From Carposina sasakii (Eukaryota; Arthropoda; Insecta; Lepidoptera; Carposinidae), in assembly GCA_014607495.2 (NCBI GenBank), contig CP053167.1, positions 4,402,001 through 4,466,000 on the forward strand: a DNA stretch of 64,000 nt, read 5' to 3'. Under the pieces are notes generated by a model that saw only the letters and a list, made by a program, of their open reading frames with translations, was not told the origin of the DNA and did not search any database. Below are positions 45,601 to 57,307 of the stretch, one piece after another. Position numbers and translations under genes: made by a program. The stretch's first letter is position 1; the number at the start of each line of letters is the position of its first letter.

Positions 45601-45840
45601 TGTAGCCTGTAGTGTTTTCCATAGCTTGGCATAATAGGCCGAAACCAAATTTTGAGTGGGGTCAACTAGTAAATAAATATGGTTTATTTACATATTTACT
45701 GGGAGAAATGCTCAATTGATTCCAATTCAGAAAAGCCATGAAGGATGGATTACTTTTTATTACAAGCTTAGGAGAGATGGAACCCGCACCATACCGGTAT
45801 CGCCCATCAAGATATCGACGCGATCGAAACTCGAGATAGA
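42617..45840. other. No gene recognised
   Basis: A 3.2-kb stretch without a repeat I can name. Frames of 64-85 codons at 43064, 44079/44090, 44667 and 44827 have no domain signal, and several overlap on opposite strands. The interval 44360-44500 is GC-richer and could be an old LINE remnant, but no motif supports it. Confidence 0.45.
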
Positions 45841-46025
45841 CCGGCCCCCTGATTACGTAAAAGCAATAGCAAAGCCGAAGCGATCGCGATATTTGATAGT
45901 GTGTGCGTGCGCGCAACGAGCGCAAGGCGTCCTCCCGCGCCCCGCACCTCGCCCCGCGCACACACATTATAAATTTTCGCTATCGCATTGCTTCGGCTCT
46001 GCTATTGCAAGTTTCGTAGGCGGGA
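45841..46025. mobile_element. GCGATAGCGAAAAT MITE, copy with GC-rich core
   Basis: Left end CCCCCTGATTACGTAAAAGC, AATAGCAAAGCCGAAGCGAT, and right end TTTTCGCTATCGCATTGCTT match the family at 40471, but the core (45899-45966) is a GC-rich block, GTGTGCGTGCGCGCAACGAG to CCCCGCGCACACACA, whose edges pair with each other. Confidence 0.62.
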
Positions 46026-46191
46026 TGATAAGTAACTAGCCACTGCTATTTAAAAAGTTAAAATTAAAAAAATATATGTCATTTTTAAATTCGTATCTCT
46101 GGCCACTTTTGTTCTAAATTTGAATTTGGTGGCGTGAAAATTTTATAGATTTTTTGTCATTTGAAAATATATTTCGTCAGCTGTTTTCAAA

Positions 46192-46371
46192 ATGGATAAA
46201 ATTGAACAAAGAGTGGTGATAAAGTTTCTTCATATGAAGGGCATGAAGGGGAAAGATATCCATGACAAGTTAAAGAATGTTTTGGGTGAATGTGATTTTC
46301 ATCCATACATTGTGGCTGGTCGGATAGCGACATATTGCCAACAAGGGCCTGTTACACATACCTCCAACTAA
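46192..46371 (+). pseudogene. Mariner-like transposase, N-terminal fragment
   Basis: A 59-codon frame starting MDKIEQRVVIKFLHMKG and ending in THTSN. The first 50 residues resemble the N-terminal helix-turn-helix of mariner/SETMAR-type transposases, which commonly start MDKIEYRAVIKFL. The DDD catalytic region is absent, and the typical PxYxTVxRW part is altered to PYIVAGRIATY. The last third of this fragment is repeated at 48997 as part of a segmental duplication. Confidence 0.6.
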
Positions 46372-47458
46372 TATGTAGGGTTGTCACACCGAGATTAATA
46401 TGCCAACATTTATAAATTATATAAACACAAGTGTGTCGTGTCAAAATGGATTTTAGTGTCCACTGAAATAGACGAACCAAGGACAAGCGTTATAATAAAT
46501 TATATTGACAATAACACTGTTAACAAACACAAGAACTTTTAGTACAAGAATTCAAGAAGAAGTCATATAATAAACGTGGCTTAACGAGCGTAAATCTCCC
46601 TTGTGGTTATGCAGTTCTGGTTACCCCATTTCAGGAATACGGCAACGTGTCTTTGTATTTTTTACGTCGATTTTAACACTATAAAGATACATTTTATTTC
46701 ATTTAGGTATTATACATGCTACCAGATTCTTTTACAGCGTTGCAATACTCTGTTCTGTTCCAATAAAGAAGGCCCGCGGATTTGCATTGCACTAAATCAA
46801 ATAAATGTACCAGTATCAGCTTCATGGCTGATTGATAGCGTACGTACATTTTAAATCAGATGCGGCAACCCTTGACATAGATAGCTAGGCGACCTCTCGG
46901 CAACCATGACTTGAATTTTACTACAAGCTATTACTCTACTTACAACAGTTTTCTATCATTATCTACTTTTACTAATGTATTTCAACTGCTATACGCTAGC
47001 CAGATAGATATTATAGCTAGCGCATATCTTAATGGTATATAACTTTAGAATCCATTTTCTAAATAGGTGTTAGTCAACTTTAAACGGGGTTGGAAGATGT
47101 TGTAAGCCAGGATCAACAGAGGCAAGAGAGAAAAATGCAAGCGTGTGAATATTTATAAATAACCTACATACCTATTATAAAACAAAGTCGCATCCCGCCC
47201 CCTATTACCTAACTAGCAAAAGCAAAGCGATAGCGAAAATTTTTACAAATATCACTGATTGCTTGCCCTCGTACACGTAAAATGGATTTCAAAGGAATTT
47301 TTGACATTTCAAGGCGAGTATTGTACAATTTTCGCTATCGCTTTGCTTCGGCTTTGCTATTGCTTTTACCAGGGGCGGTTCTCTGTCCGACCCTAACGAT
47401 TAAGGATTGTATGAAATACTCACAAAAAAGCGTAAATTTTTATACTATTACCTACTTC
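46290..47458 (+). repeat. Segmental duplication, copy A
   Basis: Colinear with 48997-50217 over about 1.17 kb with few base differences and several small indels (for example ACGTCGA present near 46662 only, and GGATTGT near 47404 only). It begins inside the mariner fragment and ends at CCTACTTC. It contains a LINE 3' UTR-like piece (46590-46660) and a GCGATAGCG MITE (47196-47378). Confidence 0.85.
47196..47378. mobile_element. GCGATAGCGAAAAT MITE within duplication A
   Basis: CCCCCTATTACCTAACTAGC, AAAAGCAAAGCGATAGCG at left and TTTTCGCTATCGCTTTGC, TTCGGCTTTGCTATTGC at right. Its right end lacks the ACGTA seen in copy B. Confidence 0.62.
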
Positions 47459-48996
47459 AGGTTAGTAGCGGATTTTAGGGGTAGATTTTAATAAAATGGA
47501 GGTCAAATAGCTAAGCGTTGTCTGTTCGCTTTAAGGACCTTTCTGAGAAATCGTAATCGGATCGTATTTCTTTCAATAAATGACAAATAGCTGGAGTTTC
47601 TTTGACCTTTATCTTTGTAACTCTGGAATTACCAGAATGATTGAACTTGCGTTCAATTGCCCTATCTACCTATTATGACGAGCTATTGGCGTACCGGTAT
47701 TCGAACCTAGGACCTGTGACGAAGCAGGCAGGGTCACGCACTACTTAGTCTTTTAGTATCTTGGCATCAGTCGACGGTTTCCATCGCAACATTATCTATC
47801 GCACATAAATATGAGATCTAATTGTAGCATCAAACAAACAACTATACATATGTACCTATCTACTAGGTACGTACGTGACAAATAGGCAAACACTACTGCT
47901 AGTCTAGGGAGCATTGCACTCCGGCATTGCAAGGCTGGCCGCGTCAGTGCGTCACTAGTCGCTTAGTAATAAGAAATAAGTCATAATTACAGCTATTGCC
48001 CGCGACATTGTTTATGTGTACTAGAGAATTGTTTCGTATCTTTTAGGATAGAACGTATTCTTTCGACCTCTCTGTGAATATATCAAATTCCATCCAAATC
48101 TGTTAAACCGACAGATCGTAAGCTGTATGTAAACAGATTTGTATCAAACAAATTATGGTCAAAAAGAATATCTGAGCATGCGAATTCACAAAGAGCTCAG
48201 ATAATCACTTATGGCAAATGCGAGGTTTATTACGCCAATAATGATAACAATGAATTTTACATCCTCCGTGTTTATAAAGTCGCCTATATTTGATAGCAAT
48301 AATTTAAATAGCATGAGAGAAGGAGAAGGTACAAGTTATTAAACTGAGTACAAAAAAGAAAAATACGGGTATTCCGACTCCTACGCAGGCCCATTGAAAG
48401 GAGACAGCAGAGAATGCAGTAACAACCTTTAGTTAGGGCCCATTCAGACCTAGAAGGGTTCGATCACTCTTAGCCCCACTTAAACACTCCTTAATTCTTG
48501 GTTTACTCGTAAATACAAGACGTAAGGACTTTTTGGCATAAAATGAGTCAGCGAAATTAAGCTTTGAAAAAAATATTCTGCACAAATTAAGTTAAGATGT
48601 ATGAGTTTTGGAGGGAGACTATTTAGCTCCTAGTATACTTTGTCTCCTTAGAATTAATAAGATTAGGTTATGTTATAATTTTAATAAAACCAACCAACGT
48701 TATTGTTATATGGAATTTTCCATTCAGAATATTCAAAATGCCTAGCCGTTTTTTAAGGGCGTGTTCTACCTTCTTTTTTCCGACATATCCATCGTATTTG
48801 AGGTTATATTTACTTATTGTGCTTACCGCGCAAAAGAAATACTAGCTTACAAAGATCCATAGTACTCGTCCATCCATAATGAAAAATTACCAAATCAATA
48901 GTCGAAGTTAACGCATAACCATGTAAACACGATCACTATATTAGCAGGATTATATTATAGGAGACGTCTAATGCCTCATGTCATATAGGTATTTAT
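47459..48996. other. Spacer between the duplicated segments; SINE fragment inside
   Basis: 1.5 kb of AT-rich DNA. At 47688-47755, minus strand, TACCGGTATTCGAACCTAGG and GAAGCAGGCAGGGTCA are the head of the tRNA-derived SINE family seen at 28114. The rest shows nothing I can name. Confidence 0.55.
47688..47755 (-). mobile_element. SINE head fragment
   Basis: Reverse of the SINE 5' region (B box TTCGAATACCGGTA; GACCCTGCCTGCTTC). The body and tail are absent. Confidence 0.6.
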
Positions 48997-50217
48997 ATGT
49001 GATTTTCATCCATACATTGTGGCTGGTCGGATAGCGACATATTGCCAACAAGGGCCTGTTACACATACCTCCAACTAATATGTAGGGTTGTCACACCGAG
49101 ATTAATATGCCAACATTTATAAATTATATAAACACAAGTGTGTCGTGTCAAAATGGATTTTAGTGTCCACTGAAATAGACGAACCAAGGACAAGCGTTAT
49201 AATAAATTATATTGACAATAACACTGTTAACAAACACAAGAACTTTTAGTACAAGAATTCAAGAAGAAGTCATATAATAAACGTGGCTTAACGAGCGTAA
49301 ATCTCCCTTGTGGTTATGCAGTTCTGGTTACCCCATTTCAGGAATACGGCAACGTGTCTTTGTATTTATTTTAACACTATAAAGATACATTTTATTTCAT
49401 TTAGGTATTATACATGCTACCAGATTCTTTTACAGCGTTGCAATACTCTGTTCTGTTCCAATAAAGAAGGCCCGCGGATTTGCATTGCACTAAATCAAAT
49501 AAATGTACCAGTATCAGCTTCATGGCTGATTGATAGCGTACGTACATTTTAAATCAGATGCGGCAACCCTTGACATAGATAGCTAGGCGACCTCTCGGCA
49601 ACCATGACTTGAATTTTATTGACAAGCTATTACTCTACTTACAACAGTTTTCTATCATTATCTACTTTTACTAAGTATAGATATTTCAACTGCTATACGC
49701 TAGCCAGATAGATATTATAGCTAGCGCATATCTTAATGGTATATAACTTTAGAGGTGCCTATCCATTTTCTAAATAGGTGTTAGTCAACTTAACTGTAAC
49801 CGGGGTTGGCCCAAAAATCACTGCAACTCCTGTTGTAAGCCAGGATCAACAGAGGCAAGAGAGAAAAATGCAAGCGTGTGAATATTTATAAATAACCTAC
49901 ATACCTATTATAAAACAAAGTCGCATCCCGCCCCCTTATTACCTAACTAGCAAAAGCAAAGCGATAGCGAAAATTTTACAAATATCACTGATTGCTTGTC
50001 AAATTCGTATTACGTAAAATGGATTTCAAAGGAATTTTTGACATTTCAAGGCGAGTATTGTACAATTTTCGCTATCGCTTTGCTTCGGCTTTGCTATTGC
50101 TTTTACGTAGGGGCGGTTCTCTGTCCGACCCTAACGATTAACTTATGAAATACTCATAAAGAGTATTACACAAAAAAGCGTAAATTTTTTATACTATTAC
50201 CTACTTCGTTATTACGC
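48997..50217 (+). repeat. Segmental duplication, copy B
   Basis: Direct repeat of 46290-47458. It starts at ATGTGATTTTCATCC, in the middle of the mariner fragment, so the transposase start is lost here. It has extra bases near 49680, 49755, 49800-49830 and 50155 relative to copy A. Confidence 0.85.
49928..50117. mobile_element. GCGATAGCGAAAAT MITE within duplication B
   Basis: Same element as 47196-47378, with GTCAAATTCGTATTACGTAA retained in the centre as in the copy at 40471. Copy A has a shorter, altered version there. Confidence 0.62.
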
Positions 50218-51803
50218 CACCCCCTTTGTTTTCTCAACTTATGTAAACATTAAATGAAATCCCACAAACTAAATACAAATCAGAAATCGAGAGTAGCGGA
50301 GCGTTTTAAGTAATAAAAGGTCCTTCCGACCTTCATTTCCAACACCCTTGGGCATATTGTTTCAAGGTCCGTTATGTAACGTCACTTCAATGGCTGCCCA
50401 TAAATAATCAATACCGAATGTAATTGGAAAATATAATAGCGGTACGTTTACGACCATTATAAATGTCGAGCCGTGTATGTTACTCAACCATACAAAGATA
50501 TGGCGGCCGTGAAGGTTTTCAAGACTAATTAAAACTTTGTGAAGGACGAATCAATGAATTATTGTAAAGTTATGAAGGAAAACAATAAAATCTACCAATT
50601 TAACCATATACGTAACCTCAATCTTTGCTTTTAAACCTACCCTTATCGTATTGCCACGGGAACAGGCGTAATATGGCTATTTCAATGAAAATATTTTTAA
50701 ATCTGACAAAGATACAGGGCCGCTTGTCGCCAATCCTGCTTTGGAACAACTAAGACATAATTTTGCAATACTTGTTATAGAAAAATTATTACTGTTAGTC
50801 TCGCTGAAACTGAAAACAGGCTGAAGCAATTTGTGGGTTTAAAAAAATATATATTTATAATTGACAATGCCACGCAGTACCGGAGCTATCGAGTGCTGAC
50901 ACTGCACAGATTGAAGCACCGTAAATGGCGTGTGGGTGGATAATGTGTTAATACACATCCCTACTCCATGGAATATACGTATTTTGAATATTTTGAATTT
51001 TTTTGAATTTTACTAAAAATGCTTCAATATGTGTAGTGACAACACTCAGTCAGTTTATCTTATGTCGATACAGCCAGCCATAATGACAAACATTACTTTG
51101 TATTACAGAACACGGACATTAAGAGAAAGTAGAATCGAATTGGCATTTGTCCAATACAGCCGTATTACACTGTGAAATGAGAATTTATAATACATTTCAG
51201 TGGACCCGAGAATAATTACGGAAAAGAAACTGCGGTAACCATTTGAATTGTGCGCGCTTCCTCGTCTATAACGTTTTTTGCGTGGTTAATATAATACAAA
51301 TATCTATTTATAGATCGTTTATTTGGCTTTTTTTATTTCTGTTTTATTATAAATAATAATAATACGAATACGCGATAAATAGTAATAGAACGAGTAGTTA
51401 ATATTTCATACTTTTACCTTCATATCATAAATCGTTGACTTAGACTCAACCAAAATAACTCCTATGTCAAAGAAAACAAAGTGCTACCCAAGTGGTCAGT
51501 TCCCCAGGTTTTTTTTTCTAGTCTGAAAATATCTGAAAGTAAATTTTATACTCTACAAGTCTACACCGAACTATGTTAAAGCGTTTAGTTTAGTCAATTT
51601 ACCGAGGTACCTATCGCGAATCCACTAACTTGACTCGTGTAATGTGACGTGATTCGCGTACACGGAGTCAGTAACTAAGCTAACTAACTTGACTTGTAAC
51701 TTCGCGGATTACTACGTCGACTTTGGTACTCTGAATGTAGAACTCCAATACGTTCATACACCGCTGGTACATGTAAAGCATGATTAGTTACCCTAATTTC
51801 TTT
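50218..51803. other. No gene recognised
   Basis: AT-rich spacer. A short TTTTGAATA-type repeat is at 50980-51010. Confidence 0.5.
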
Positions 51804-51927
51804 ACATATCTATGTATTTATATACCGTTGCTTAGTACCCACGACACAAGACCTTAGGGATCTTAATGTGGGACTAAGTTAATGAGTTGTGAATCGTGTG
51901 AAAATTTATTTATTTAATTTCTTTATT
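51804..51927 (+). mobile_element. SINE, 5'-truncated
   Basis: Begins within the body at CATATCTATGTATTTATATA and continues ACCGTTGCTTAGTACCCACG, CTTAATGTGGGACTAAG, ending in an A/T-rich (TTTA)n tail. The tRNA-like head is missing. Confidence 0.72.
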
Positions 51928-52216
51928 TTATAATCGTCGCAATATGGTTGCTTTCGAAAGTCGTACACAATATTGCTAAGGATATGGCATTGGTCCTACG
52001 TCTAATTTTGAGCCCTCAACGACTTTAATAAAACAAATTGATATATTCGTCCTTTTCATTACCGCATGAGTAAACAGGGCGGATATAACTTAGACCGATT
52101 ATAGTCGCCCGGGACTGGGCATATCAAGAAGTAAGGACAAAGACAAGATGCGGTAAACAATGTAGACTGCACAGCGCAGTTTGAGCCAATCACTGTGCCT
52201 TGATGTTGAGCCAACA

Positions 52217-52757
52217 TAGCTAGAGGTGGTTAATATAGCAACTAGCGTCTTATATAGCAAGTTATTTATCAATAGCAAAAATCGCGTGCTATGTAGGTAC
52301 GCACTGTGATACTATAAATAACAAACCACGCGCGGCAAGTGCTGCGCGGCAACTAGCAGGGATAGATAATAAATAAATATAAATATTCCCACACTACACA
52401 ACACATTAACCTAGTCCCACATTAAGATCCCTAAGGTCTTGTGTCGTGGGTACTAAGCAACGGTATATAAATACATAGATAAGTATACATCCATGACTCG
52501 AAACAAACATTGATATTCATCATATCAATGTTTGAATCTACCGGGATTCGAACCCAGGGCCTATGGCGTCGCAGGCAGGGCTACTACCTACTAGACCAAT
52601 CGGCCGTCTTATATAGATAAATAACATAGCACTTGGTCGTCGCGCTGTAACTACCTATAGTTTATTTATAATGCGTACCTACATAGCACGCGATTTTTGC
52701 TATTGAAAAATAACGTGCTATATAAGACGCTAGTTGCTGTATTAACCACCTCTAGCT
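52217..52757. mobile_element. Foldback MITE carrying a SINE
   Basis: Left arm 52217-52302 (TAGAGGTGGTTAATATAGCA, ACTAGCGTCTTATATAGCA, AAAATCGCGTGCTATGTAGG) is the near-perfect reverse complement of 52673-52757. The flanking AGCT is palindromic, so the exact ends and duplication are ambiguous. A minus-strand SINE lies between the arms. Confidence 0.78.
52370..52608 (-). mobile_element. tRNA-derived SINE nested in a MITE
   Basis: Full-length type: the head (GACGGCCGATTGGTCTAGTA reading on the minus strand), the B box TTCGAATCCCGGTAG, the body and a (TTTA)n tail. ATAGATAA occurs just outside both ends and may be its target duplication. It is nearly the same as the copy at 58371. Confidence 0.8.
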
Positions 52758-53040
52758 GTAACGCTGCAGCGAGAGTGGGGCATTCGTGTGTGCGGAGCTA
52801 CGGCGTTAGATTGCTATTTATTAGTCTCGCGCTGCGGCTAGCGTGCTGCTAGATTTAACGCGACTGCCACCGCTCCGGCCGCCTACGCACATGCTAAATA
52901 GCTCATTATAACATAGCATAAAATATAACACGCTAGAAAATTCTAGTTTATAATCCCTAGCGTGTTATTTTTTTAGCCGTTTTGAACACCACTAAACATA
53001 GCATACAGTAACATAATCCGAAAATAACACTGCGATTACC

Positions 53041-53162
53041 AACCCGCCTGCCCGGCATGGTGACTACGGGTAAAAACCCCTCTGGCCTTGTGGCATGCCC
53101 TGGGGAAGGCCGACGTATAGCAGTGGACTACAATAGGGTGATGTGATGATGATGATGATGAT
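53041..53162 (+). repeat. RTE-like LINE 3' end with (GAT)n tail
   Basis: CTTGTGGCATGCCCTGGGGA, AGGCCGACGTATAGCAGTGG, ACTACAATAGGGTGATG and a (ATG)n tail. The same ending, GCAGTGGACTGCAATAGGCTGATGA, closes the LINE fragment at 62220-62660. Only the last codons and tail are present. Confidence 0.65.
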
Positions 53163-54797
53163 AGTATACATACATGTATATTTGTGAAATTCAGAGGCGT
53201 TCTCTAAGGCGTTAAACTAGTCACCGATATTTTACATCAGACCCCGTTATGCTAAACGTATTCGTAGGGTCTCATTCGCAAATTCACGATCCTTTATAAT
53301 GTCCTGCCTTCGTGGAGCTATTACATGAACAACCAGTCAACTTGACCCTCCACTCGTATGACAGCACATACCAGTCAGATTTCCAGTAACTTTAGTCGTG
53401 TTCGTATCTTGGCCAAAAAACGCGTAATCGCGTCAGCTGCATACTCCTTGCCCGGAAGGGGCATATCCTGTACGAAGTTAGCCAAGACATTTGCACTCAT
53501 TAATGTAGAGTCCGTTTCAAAAATAACTCCCGTGCATGGTTTGACACGGTCTGGACTGAGCAAGCAACAGATTCTTCTCTAATTTGGCGATAAATGTTTA
53601 CTTATATTAGCCAGTGATTGGTTCATTCTACGCTATATGCAGCCTATCAACGGTCGCAGTACATTGATTATTAAGTTTCAGTAAACTATTACAATACGGG
53701 TGAAGAGTTCTCAAAGATATTGCGCAAATCGCAAAAATCATTTTCAATTTCCTTACTTCAATGACAAATTCTATAGCCAAACAATATAAAATAATGTGCC
53801 ATTCTTCAGTTGCTAGGTCATCTGAAAACTCCTACTCTTTTGTTTGGCATTAAGTTTTCGCAAGCCTGACGAGATTATAATGAACGCGAATTTGATACGC
53901 TACGGGGATTCGCATGGTTCGTTTAAGTAAATAAAATATTGTAGGTAGGTAGGTATATTTGTGTACAAATGTTTGTGTAGCGTCGTAGCATGTTTTTATC
54001 TATGGAATGTTTTCTATTTTTCTTAAACGTAAACGGTGTTATTATTAAAAGAGCGCCTAAAGTTAGAGTCGTTTTAAATATGACATTTGACAGCAAAATG
54101 TATAGAATAACCGTCAAATTTAGGCAATGTTTCGCTTAAATGATGCTTATATTCTTTTGTAATAACACCAAGAAAGGTTTTTTTTTCAGAGCTAAAATGA
54201 CAGTATTGGTTTGTATTTATTGTACTTTTCCAGAGGTTATGCTGGTAAATCTCCACATAATTAGTTTATCCGAGACCTTTTTAAATTGGTTTGTATTCAC
54301 AGAAGATAGGTATATGATCATTATTTAATCTCGCGGCAAGAGAAGCCACTGTCCAATGGTGGCATGCCGACGTAGAATATAATATAACCATCACTTACAA
54401 GATAACAATCCATTCAATCAGTAAACAAGACACATAATATAGCTATGCTAGTGCTACAGGAAAGTTTCACGCGATAAGGTGCGGTGAGAACGACTCCGCA
54501 TTTTTATAGCTTCGAAACGATTGCATGTGGAATTGCATTTTAAATAACTTGGCAAGTTTCAATTTGATTATGTGACTATCTATATTCCCATATATTTTCT
54601 ATTATTTTAATAATAACACAATAATAACATACACGAGCTTATGCATAGAAAGTCGCCATTTGAAGCAGGCAAATGAGATGCAAAGTGAAATATTTCTTTG
54701 TTTTTAAGTCCATGATCGGACAAAATGAGTTAATAAGAAACTACATAAGAAGGACACTATATAATAACTTTATAGTAGTAACTTTATATTTCAGACA
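53163..54797. other. No gene; one diverged LINE UTR fragment
   Basis: 53190-53290 carries GTTATGCTAAACGTATTCGT resembling the dispersed LINE UTR family. Paired 62- and 74-codon frames overlap on opposite strands at 53358-53582 and are not called. (GTAG)n occurs at 53942. Confidence 0.45.
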
Positions 54798-56506
54798 TCT
54801 TTTACTAATATTATAAAGAGGTAAACTTTGATTGTTTGTTTGTTTGTTTATGTGCAGGGAATAGGCTCCGAAACTACTGGACCGATTTTAAAAATTCTCT
54901 CATCGTAAGCCGTTAGTATCCTTATTGTACCTGGATGAACATAGGCTATAGACTTTCGCAAAATTTTTATAGTAGGTAAATAGGTTGTAAAAATTTGACG
55001 ACTAAAAGTTGCTTCAAAGTGTGCGTGATCACGGGTTCTGGGGAATTTATTAGTCTGTGACGTACAGATGACATTACACAACAATACAGATAAAATTTGT
55101 TTTTATTTTATTTGGTTTATCCCGAAGAAAGGGCATGAGGAATACAACATGCATACAGCCATTGTCTTTTGTACTGATGATTTCTGAATTTATGATGGAT
55201 GATAATGATGATGAATGGAAACGTCGGGAAAATCCTCGAAAACGAGTGTAAAATTAGTCAAAATCAAAAGGATTGCAAAAACAATATACTACGAGCCCAC
55301 GAAGAAACGGACACATACAATTAAATTTTAAATTTCATAAGTAAATTACACCCACTCCCTTCCAGCTTTTCCCGCCAAATAAGATAAAATTTGGTGTGTA
55401 TGTTCGTTAGGGGGTGTAACTAAGAACGGATTTCCCGAAATTCCAATGGGAACGGGGCAGACAGGAATCTAATTTTTTTCCGAAATTTCCACTGTACCGG
55501 AACAAAAGCTTATTCAAATAAGTATAAATAAGCGCAGCACCAACAGTCTGGTGAGGACGGTGGCGACTAGATTGGACGTGGACAGTGCTGTTATGCAGCA
55601 CTGGACTTACGTCCATCTAGTCAAAGACACCAAACCCTCCCACAACTTTTGTATTTATATAGGTACACTAACATAGTTTTAAGACCTTTGTTACTAACTA
55701 AATATGGGTGTAAAGCCTGAAATAAATGAGTTTTTTTTATATAAAAATAAACCGTTTGATGTACACAGAAAAAACTTGGAGTGAATTGTTGTTAGGGGGT
55801 GTAAAAGACCATTAAGAACGGGTTTCCCAAAATTCCCATGGGAACGGCACAAACAGGAATTTCAAGTTTTTACGAAAACCACATGACATATAGAGGTGAT
55901 ATCATCATCATCAGCCTATTGCAGTCCACTGCTGGACGTAGGCCTCCCCCAGGGCACGCCACAAGACTGCCATGGGGGGTATATAGAGATGATATATGAC
56001 AGGTATATTCGGTAGGGAGTGTAAGGAAGCACTGAGAACATATTTCCCGAAATTCCTACCGGAACGAAATATACTGGAATTCAAAATGTAAAAAAACGCT
56101 ATACCTATGAAGTTGAAATCGAAGATGTATGTTCATTAGGGACTGCGAGGAAGCAAAAAGAACGGATTTTCCGAAATTCCCACGGGAACGAGAGAAACGG
56201 AAATTCTAATTTTTACGAAAAGTGCTATTTATATGAAGCTGAAATCGAAAATTGTTTATTAGGGACTGCTAGGGAGCACAAAGAACGGATTTACCGCAAT
56301 TCCCACGGGAACTGGACAAACGGGAATTCCGTTTTTTTACGAAAACCACTTAAAACATAATGATGAAATATGACAGGTATATTTGGTAGAGAGTGTAAGA
56401 AAGCACTGAGAACTTATTTCCCGAAATTCCCACGGGAACGGGACAAACAGGAATTCCAAATTTTAGAGAATATGTATACCGAAGCAAAGCGAGGGCGGGC
56501 CACTAG
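54798..56506 (+). mobile_element. Helitron-like element, 1.7 kb, with six internal repeats
   Basis: Starts TCTTTTACTAATATTATAAA, has (GTTT)n and the phrase CTCCGAAACTACTGGACCGA near its 5' end as in the 206-bp copy at 19383, and ends GGCGGGCCACTAG before T. The internal phrase TTTCCCGAAATTCCCACGGG with GAACGGGACAAACAGGAATT recurs with variation at about 55428, 55820, 56040, 56163, 56285 and 56413. No Rep/helicase frame is present. A LINE 3' end has inserted at about 55903-55980. Confidence 0.72.
55903..55980 (-). mobile_element. LINE 3' end inserted in the Helitron
   Basis: (ATC)n, then AGCCTATTGCAGTCCACTGC and GGACGTAGGCCTCCCCCAGG, is the reverse of the RTE-like LINE end at 53041 and 62640. 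A 15-bp duplication with one mismatch, ATATAGAG(G/A)TGATAT, flanks it (55888-55902 and 55981-55995), as expected for target-primed insertion. Confidence 0.75.
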
Positions 56507-57097
56507 TTAATAATAATATGGTTTGTATAGGGAAAAGACAAATATGATTAATATTTATATTGAGAGAAATCCATACACTACAATAATAACCTAGTCACTT
56601 AACCGACCGCATGCGGGCAGACTGTCACAACCCTGGAGACAAGACGCCATTGCAGAATCAGCCTTGCTTATGATGATAGTTACTAAAGCAAGTGCAGCTA
56701 TCTCTTAGCCTACTTTTATTTTATTTTTGGTTCCCAGCACCTCGTAAAACAACAGAGCGGTGGTTTTAAAGAGCATAAAAGTTTGACCTCACCTTTTTAC
56801 AGGCTCCTTGAGAGCAAGCGCAGAACTTTAACTGCCTCATTTAACATCCAACAGAATAATGGTATAATTCTCGTTGCTCTCAATATATTTATTGACAATA
56901 ATAAACATTATGCCACTTTCAGGGCTGCTATCACTAAGGGTTTGTTCATGATCTAGCGTAGGTACAACGGCGGCGTATTCGTCGTTATGATGGTGTTTGA
57001 CAAACTTATTTAAGATAGTTGCTTTAGGAGCAAATAGATTTTTTCTAAGCATCCCGACAACGCCTAGTGCCAAGACGCAAATAAGCGTCGACAGCAC
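56507..57097. other. No gene recognised
   Basis: Spacer. A 93-codon minus frame (56837-57118) has a hydrophobic start (VLSTLICVLALGVVGML) but no other support and ends inside a MITE. I do not call it. Confidence 0.4.
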
Positions 57098-57105
57098 CTC
57101 TAGAA

Positions 57106-57299
57106 CAGGGGCCCCCAATTTTTTTTGTCACGGAACACCCTAATGATTATACTTTTCCTAACGGAACCCTACTTTGATAACTACTTCGGTGCGCGCGAAG
57201 AACGTTGGTCACGGAACGTGTGATACTATTTTTTACGAAACCCTTGCGGCCCTTTCACGGAACCCCAGGGTTCCGCGGACCACCTTTCGGGAACCGCTG
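57106..57299. mobile_element. hAT-type MITE, 194 bp, with 8-bp TSD
   Basis: Ends CAGGGGCCCCCAATTTTTTT and, reversed, CAGCGGTTCCCGAAAGG, with further inverted words GTCACGGAAC. An exact CTCTAGAA lies on both sides (57098-57105 and 57300-57307), the 8-bp hAT duplication. It is non-coding. The element at 205-372 has related ends. Confidence 0.82.
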
Positions 57300-57307
57300 C
57301 TCTAGAA

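Noticed and set aside
46603..46854. Conserved protein present twice (46603 and 49310)
   Set aside because: Both lie in the segmental duplication and start in a LINE UTR fragment; recent duplication explains the match.
53358..53582. Small gene at 53358 (plus) or 53375 (minus)
   Set aside because: Two overlapping frames on opposite strands with no motif or repeat support.
56837..57118. Membrane protein on the minus strand
   Set aside because: A single hydrophobic stretch at the start is the only signal, and the frame begins inside a hAT MITE.
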